Assembly: GCF_003231275.1 (NCBI RefSeq)
Contig: NZ_QKVL01000055.1
Location: forward strand, 1 to 32,626
Length of the DNA stretch: 32,626 bases
Direction: 5' to 3'
Source of the DNA: Pseudomonas huaxiensis
GTDB taxonomy: Bacteria > Pseudomonadota > Gammaproteobacteria > Pseudomonadales > Pseudomonadaceae
Shown here: in pieces, positions 28,916-32,626 of the stretch
Position numbering within the stretch: position 1 is the first letter of the stretch
Layout: each line of letters begins with the position of its first letter
The notes under the pieces: model-generated
Told to the model about the DNA's origin: nothing
Databases searched by the model: none
What the model saw: the letters and a program-made list of their open reading frames with translations, nothing else
Program-made: the position numbers and the translations under genes

Positions 28916-29557
28916 TTGATTAGGGTTCTGGTGGTCGATGATCACGATCTGGTTCGTACCGGTATCACCCGCATGCTGGCCGACATCGACGGTCTGCAGG
29001 TAGTGGGCGAGGCCGATACCGGTGAAACGGCGCTGAAGGTCACCCGCGAGCTCAAGCCCGATGTGGTCCTGATGGACGTGAAAATGCCCGGTATCGGTGG
29101 TCTTGAAGCGACCCGCAAACTGTTGCGCAGCCACCCGGATATCAAGGTAGTGGCGGTGACTGTCTGCGAGGAAGACCCGTTTCCCACGCGCTTGCTCCAG
29201 GCCGGCGCTGCGGGCTACTTGACCAAGGGCGCGGGGCTCGACGAAATGGTCCAGGCCATTCGTCTGGTTTTCGCTGGCCAGCGCTATATCAGTCCGCAGA
29301 TCGCCCAGCAGCTGGCGCTCAAATCCTTCGAGCCCAAGAACGCCTCGCCGTTCGACAGCCTGTCGGAGCGGGAAATCCAGATCGCACTGATGATCGTCGG
29401 TTGTCAGAAGGTTCAGATCATTTCCGACAAGCTGTGCTTGTCGCCGAAAACCGTGAACACGTACCGTTACCGGATCTTCGAGAAACTTTCGGTCACCAGC
29501 GATGTGGAACTCACCTTGCTGGCCGTCCGCCACGGCATGGTTGACGCCAACCTCTGA
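28916..29557 (+). CDS. gacA: Response regulator GacA (UvrY)
   Basis: This 213-residue response regulator of the GacS/GacA system activates small RNAs that titrate RsmA/E and so controls secondary metabolism and biofilm formation. The receiver domain (1-120) has Asp8/Asp9 (VVDDHD), the phosphorylated Asp54 (VVLMDVKMPG) and Lys104-type TKGAGLDEM. The C-terminal LuxR-type HTH spans about 145-205 (LSEREIQIALMIVGCQ, LSPKTVNTYRYRIFEKL). The start codon is TTG at 28916, preceded by GAGGTG at 6 bases, as known for P. fluorescens gacA; a longer ATG frame upstream is rejected. The stop is two bases before uvrC, the classical gacA-uvrC operon. Confidence 0.96.
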   Translation: MIRVLVVDDHDLVRTGITRMLADIDGLQVVGEADTGETALKVTRELKPDVVLMDVKMPGIGGLEATRKLLRSHPDIKVVAVTVCEEDPFPTRLLQAGAAGYLTKGAGLDEMVQAIRLVFAGQRYISPQIAQQLALKSFEPKNASPFDSLSEREIQIALMIVGCQKVQIISDKLCLSPKTVNTYRYRIFEKLSVTSDVELTLLAVRHGMVDANL

Positions 29558-29559
29558 AC

Positions 29560-31383
29560 ATGACCCCCGCGTTTGATCCAAGTGCTTTTCTAGCGACCTG
29601 CAGCGGCCGTCCGGGTGTCTACCGGATGTTCGACGCTGACGGCCGCCTGTTGTATGTCGGCAAGGCCAAGAACCTCAAGAAGCGCCTGGCCAGTTACTTC
29701 CGCAAGACCGGCCTGGCGCCGAAGACGGCGGCGCTGGTTGGCCATATCGCTCAGGTCGAGACCACCATCGTCGCCAGCGAGACCGAGGCCCTGCTGCTTG
29801 AGCAGAACCTCATCAAGGAATGGCGTCCGCCCTACAACATCCTGCTGCGCGACGATAAGTCCTACCCCTATGTGTTCCTGTCTGACGGCGCTTTCCCACG
29901 GCTGGGCATTCACCGTGGCGCCAAGAAACAGAAGGGCAGGTACTTCGGGCCTTACCCCAGCGCTGGGGCGATCCGTGAAAGCCTGAGCCTGCTGCAGAAA
30001 GCGTTTCATGTTCGTCAGTGCGAGGACAGCTACTACGCCAACCGCACCCGGCCTTGCCTGCAGTACCAGATCAAGCGCTGCAAGGCGCCTTGCGTCGGTT
30101 TTGTCGAGCCAGAGGAATACGCCGAGGATATACGTCACTCGGTGATGTTCCTCGAGGGGCGTAGCCACCAGTTGACCAACGAACTCAATGCCGACATGGA
30201 AAAGGCCGCGATGAGCCTGGCCTTCGAAAAGGCCGCCGAGCTGCGCGATCAGATCGCCCTGCTGCGCCGCGTCCAGGATCAGCAAAGCATGGAGGGCGGC
30301 AGTGGCGACGTGGACGTGGTGGCGGCGTTCGTCAACCCGGGCGGCGCCTGCGTTCACCTGATCAGCGTGCGTGGCGGACGCGTGCTGGGCAGCAAGAATT
30401 TCTTTCCCCAGGTGGGTATCGAGGAGGAGGTGGCCGAAGTCATGTCGGCCTTCCTCGCCCAGTACTACCTGGGCAACGCCGAACGCGAACTGCCGTCGGA
30501 ACTGATCGTCAACGTTGTGCACGAGGACTTCGACGCCCTGCGCTCGGCGCTGGAAACCCTGCGCGGCCGCGAACTGTCCATCAGCCACCGGGTTCGCGGA
30601 ACCCGCGCCCGCTGGCAGCAACTGGCCGTGACCAACGCCGAACAGGCACTGGGCGCGCGCCTGGCCAACCGCCAGCACATGGCTGCGCGCTTCGAAGCCC
30701 TGGCCGAGGTGCTGGGCTTGCCAGAAGTCCCGCAACGCCTGGAATGCTACGACATCAGCCACTCCAGCGGCGAAGCCACCGTAGCCTCCTGCGTGGTGTT
30801 CGGCCCGGAAGGTCCGCTGAAGTCCGACTACCGCCGCTACAACATCGAGGGCGTGACTGCTGGCGATGACTACGCCGCCATGCAACAGGCCCTGACCCGG
30901 CGATTCGGGCGCATCAAGGATGGCGAAGGCAAGCTGCCCGACGTGTTGCTGGTGGACGGCGGCAAGGGCCAGTTGAACATGGCCCGCGATGTCATGCAGG
31001 CGCTGGCCGTGCCGGACCTGACCCTGCTCGGCGTGGCCAAGGGCGTGACCCGCAAGGCCGGCTTCGAGACGCTGTACCTCAACGACGTCCAGCACGAATT
31101 CACCCTGCGCGGCGACTCGCCGGCGCTGCACCTGATCCAGCAGATTCGCGACGAAGCCCACCGCTTCGCCATCACCGGCCACCGTGCCCGGCGTGGCAAG
31201 GCGCGGCGCACCTCGAGCCTGGAAGATGTGGCGGGCGTCGGACCAAAACGCCGCCGCGACCTGCTCAAGCACTTCGGCGGCTTGCAGGAATTATCCCGCG
31301 CCAGCGCGGAAGAAATCGCCAAGGCACCGGGAATCAGCAAAAAGCTCGCCGAGTCGATTTATGACAGCCTGCATAGCGAGTAG
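29560..31383 (+). CDS. uvrC: Excinuclease ABC subunit C
   Basis: This 607-residue nucleotide excision repair nuclease makes both incisions around the lesion with UvrB. Domains in order: GIY-YIG nuclease (about 12-95, GVYRMFDADGRLLYVGKAKNLKKRL), UvrB-binding UVR motif (about 200-235, MEKAAMSLAFEKAAELRDQIALL), RNase H-like nuclease with CYDISH (about 395-400) and LLVDGGKGQL, and a tandem helix-hairpin-helix at the C-terminus (VAGVGPKRRRDLLKHFGG, APGISKKLAESIYDSL). It starts two bases after gacA, so it is in the same operon. Length is normal. Confidence 0.97.
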   Translation: MTPAFDPSAFLATCSGRPGVYRMFDADGRLLYVGKAKNLKKRLASYFRKTGLAPKTAALVGHIAQVETTIVASETEALLLEQNLIKEWRPPYNILLRDDKSYPYVFLSDGAFPRLGIHRGAKKQKGRYFGPYPSAGAIRESLSLLQKAFHVRQCEDSYYANRTRPCLQYQIKRCKAPCVGFVEPEEYAEDIRHSVMFLEGRSHQLTNELNADMEKAAMSLAFEKAAELRDQIALLRRVQDQQSMEGGSGDVDVVAAFVNPGGACVHLISVRGGRVLGSKNFFPQVGIEEEVAEVMSAFLAQYYLGNAERELPSELIVNVVHEDFDALRSALETLRGRELSISHRVRGTRARWQQLAVTNAEQALGARLANRQHMAARFEALAEVLGLPEVPQRLECYDISHSSGEATVASCVVFGPEGPLKSDYRRYNIEGVTAGDDYAAMQQALTRRFGRIKDGEGKLPDVLLVDGGKGQLNMARDVMQALAVPDLTLLGVAKGVTRKAGFETLYLNDVQHEFTLRGDSPALHLIQQIRDEAHRFAITGHRARRGKARRTSSLEDVAGVGPKRRRDLLKHFGGLQELSRASAEEIAKAPGISKKLAESIYDSLHSE

Positions 31384-31415
31384 AATGCCCGCTCACCTCG
31401 CAGCCAGTTGTCCCG

Positions 31416-31976
31416 ATGAATATTCCGAATCTGCTTACCGTTCTTCGTGTCCTGCTCATCCCGATCTTCATTCTGCTGTTCTACGTGCCGTACCACTGGA
31501 GCTATGTAGCTGCCAGTAGCGTATTCGCTATTGCCGCCGCCACTGACTGGCTCGACGGTTATCTGGCCAGGCGCCTGGAGCAGAGCACGCCGTTCGGGGC
31601 TTTCCTTGATCCGGTGGCGGATAAACTGATGGTCGCGGTGGCGCTGGTGCTGCTGGTGCAGGTCCACGCCAATCTGTGGCTGACCTTGCCGGCGGCGGTG
31701 ATCATCGGTCGCGAGATCGTCGTTTCCGCGTTGCGCGAATGGATGGCCGAGATCGGCGCGAGGGCGCATGTGGCGGTGTCGAACCTGGGCAAATGGAAGA
31801 CTGCCGCGCAGATGCTCGCGCTGGTAATCCTGCTGGCCAACCCGGCGACGCTCAGCACCTGGGTGGTGTTGGGTTATGCCTTGTTGATCATCGCTGCGGG
31901 CCTGACCCTGTGGTCGATGGTGCAGTACCTGCGGGCCGCCTGGCCGCACCTGCGGGAAGGTTCAGAAAAAAAATAA
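31416..31976 (+). CDS. pgsA: CDP-diacylglycerol-glycerol-3-phosphate 3-phosphatidyltransferase
   Basis: This 186-residue inner-membrane enzyme makes phosphatidylglycerophosphate, the first step of phosphatidylglycerol synthesis. The CDP-alcohol phosphotransferase motif is complete: Asp44, Asp47-Gly48, Ala51-Arg52, Gly61, Asp65 and Asp69 in DWLDGYLARR and GAFLDPVADK. About five hydrophobic helices are seen, from the N-terminal LLTVLRVLLIPIFILLFYV on. It follows uvrC by 32 bases with a weak ribosome site and is probably in the same transcript, the usual Pseudomonas order. A basic run ends the protein (EGSEKK). Confidence 0.96.
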   Translation: MNIPNLLTVLRVLLIPIFILLFYVPYHWSYVAASSVFAIAAATDWLDGYLARRLEQSTPFGAFLDPVADKLMVAVALVLLVQVHANLWLTLPAAVIIGREIVVSALREWMAEIGARAHVAVSNLGKWKTAAQMLALVILLANPATLSTWVVLGYALLIIAAGLTLWSMVQYLRAAWPHLREGSEKK

Positions 31977-31996
31977 AACTTTTTTGAATCAAGGGG

Positions 31997-32024
31997 TTGA
32001 CGAAATATTTCAAAACTATAGAAT
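31997..32024 (+). promoter_or_regulatory. Promoter of the tRNA-Gly gene
   Basis: TTGACG (31997-32002) and TAGAAT (32019-32024) are separated by 16 bases in an AT-rich patch. Transcription would begin near 32031, 12 bases before the mature tRNA 5' end, as is usual for tRNA genes. Confidence 0.65.
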
Positions 32025-32042
32025 GGCCACCATCAAGACGAC

Positions 32043-32118
<76 letters not shown>

Positions 32119-32126
32119 AGTATTGT

Positions 32127-32154
32127 GTTTCAGCGCTCCGCTGATCGCTGAAAC
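32127..32154. repeat. 9-bp perfect hairpin after tRNA-Gly
   Basis: GTTTCAGCG and CGCTGAAAC pair perfectly around a 10-base loop, immediately before the terminator. It could aid tRNA 3' processing. Confidence 0.5.
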
Positions 32155-32163
32155 AGTTGAAAT

Positions 32164-32183
32164 AGGGCCTTCGGGCCCTTTTT
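32164..32183 (+). terminator. Rho-independent terminator
   Basis: AGGGCC-TTCG-GGCCCT followed by a TTTTT run: a 6-bp GC stem with a stable TTCG tetraloop. It ends transcription of tRNA-Gly and probably of the gacA-uvrC-pgsA unit. Confidence 0.85.
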
Positions 32184-32228
32184 CCGTTTCCGCCGAAAAC
32201 CGCTGAAAACCACCAGTATCCACTCATT

Positions 32229-32252
32229 TTAAGTACACGATTAAGTACACGA
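32229..32252. repeat. Tandem 12-bp direct repeat upstream of the integrase
   Basis: TTAAGTACACGA is present twice without a gap. It lies about 100 bases before the integrase start. Arm-type integrase binding sites or an autoregulatory operator would be expected in this place; the assignment is inferred from position. Confidence 0.6.
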
Positions 32253-32353
32253 ATTTGGTACCTAATCCGGTGGGATGCTGAAGCGGATTTACGCTGGAGC
32301 TGCTTGGGCAATGTGACAAGCATCTGGTTCCTGACCCAGCTCAGGAGCTTGTT

Positions 32354-32626
32354 ATGGCACTTTCTGAAATGGCCGTCCGGCATGCCCGGGTCACCGGCAC
32401 CGCTTACTCCCTCACCGACGCCGATGGGCTGTCCCTGTACGTTTCTGCAGGCGGCAGCAAGATCTGGCATTTCCGCTACTACTGGTTTGGCAGGCAGCAA
32501 CGCATGTCGCTGGGTAGCTATCCGCATGTCGGCCTCAAGGAGGCACGCGCCAGTCGGGATGAGGCTCGTGCGCTGGTTGCTGATGGCATCAATCCCTGCG
32601 GCCAGCGTAAGGAGCAGAAGCGTGCG
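32354..32626 (+). CDS. P4-type tyrosine integrase (partial, N-terminal 91 residues)
   Basis: The open frame runs from ATG 32354 to the window end without a stop. The 91 residues match the N-terminal arm-binding domain (DUF4102) of P4/CP4-57-like tyrosine recombinases: YSLTDADGLSLYVSAGGSKIWHFRYYWFGRQQRMSLGSYPHVGLKEARASRDEAR. AGGAG lies 6 bases before the ATG. The catalytic domain with the Arg-His-Arg-Tyr residues is beyond the edge. It would catalyse integration and excision of an island or prophage at tRNA-Gly. Whether the full gene is intact cannot be seen. Confidence 0.9.
   Translation, partial: MALSEMAVRHARVTGTAYSLTDADGLSLYVSAGGSKIWHFRYYWFGRQQRMSLGSYPHVGLKEARASRDEARALVADGINPCGQRKEQKRA

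Noticed and set aside
29590..31272. 560-residue minus-strand open frame opposite uvrC
   Set aside because: uvrC is unmistakable; the opposite frame is a GC-driven shadow.

Overview
The window looks like a chromosomal stretch of a fluorescent-group Pseudomonas. The evidence is the gacA-uvrC-pgsA-tRNA-Gly(GCC) order, a gacA gene starting with TTG, GC-rich codon use, and REP-type hairpins of the GTGGGAGCGAGC kind at gene ends. No similarity search was possible. Family names come from recognising motifs and overall protein sequence.

Layout. (1) 147-5321: a minus-strand cluster holding two Gfo/Idh/MocA oxidoreductases, a type II 3-dehydroquinate dehydratase and an MHS-type MFS transporter, with a divergent LysR regulator. 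It looks like an uptake and catabolic unit for a quinate/shikimate-like carbocycle. (2) 5318-9435: an SH3/anchor membrane protein, a small unknown protein, a hotdog thioesterase, and an APC permease overlapping a DUF3156 gene. (3) 9552-12912: a FeaR-like AraC regulator, a Bcr/CflA-type drug exporter with its TetR regulator, and a small cupin. (4) 13125-22234: a homoprotocatechuate meta-cleavage pathway. The MarR repressor hpaR and the AraC activator hpaA flank a minus-strand run in transcription order hpaG1-G2-E-D-F-X-H-I. This run takes 3,4-dihydroxyphenylacetate through to pyruvate and succinic semialdehyde; the hydroxylase hpaBC is not in the window. (5) 22330-26112: a secretory-lipase-type hydrolase and an SsuD-like flavin monooxygenase form a short operon. 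It has a good sigma-54 promoter and a dyad about 100 bp further upstream. Divergent to it is a sigma-54 activator with no N-terminal sensor domain. (6) 26113-32118: a PiT phosphate transporter, a GNAT acetyltransferase, an XRE-type regulator, then the core genes gacA, uvrC, pgsA and tRNA-Gly. (7) 32119-32626: a terminator, a tandem 12-bp repeat and the start of a P4-type tyrosine integrase. A genomic island inserted at tRNA-Gly therefore begins here and runs off the right edge.

Regulatory themes. Near-identical 14-bp palindromes lie in front of hpaR and across the predicted hpaG1 transcription start, pointing to HpaR repression of both. AANAANAA (Crc/Hfq-type) motifs lie close to the starts of several transport, regulatory and catabolic genes, suggesting carbon catabolite repression. 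REP-like hairpins fill most convergent or intra-operon gaps. The least explained unit is the sigma-54-controlled hydrolase/monooxygenase operon.
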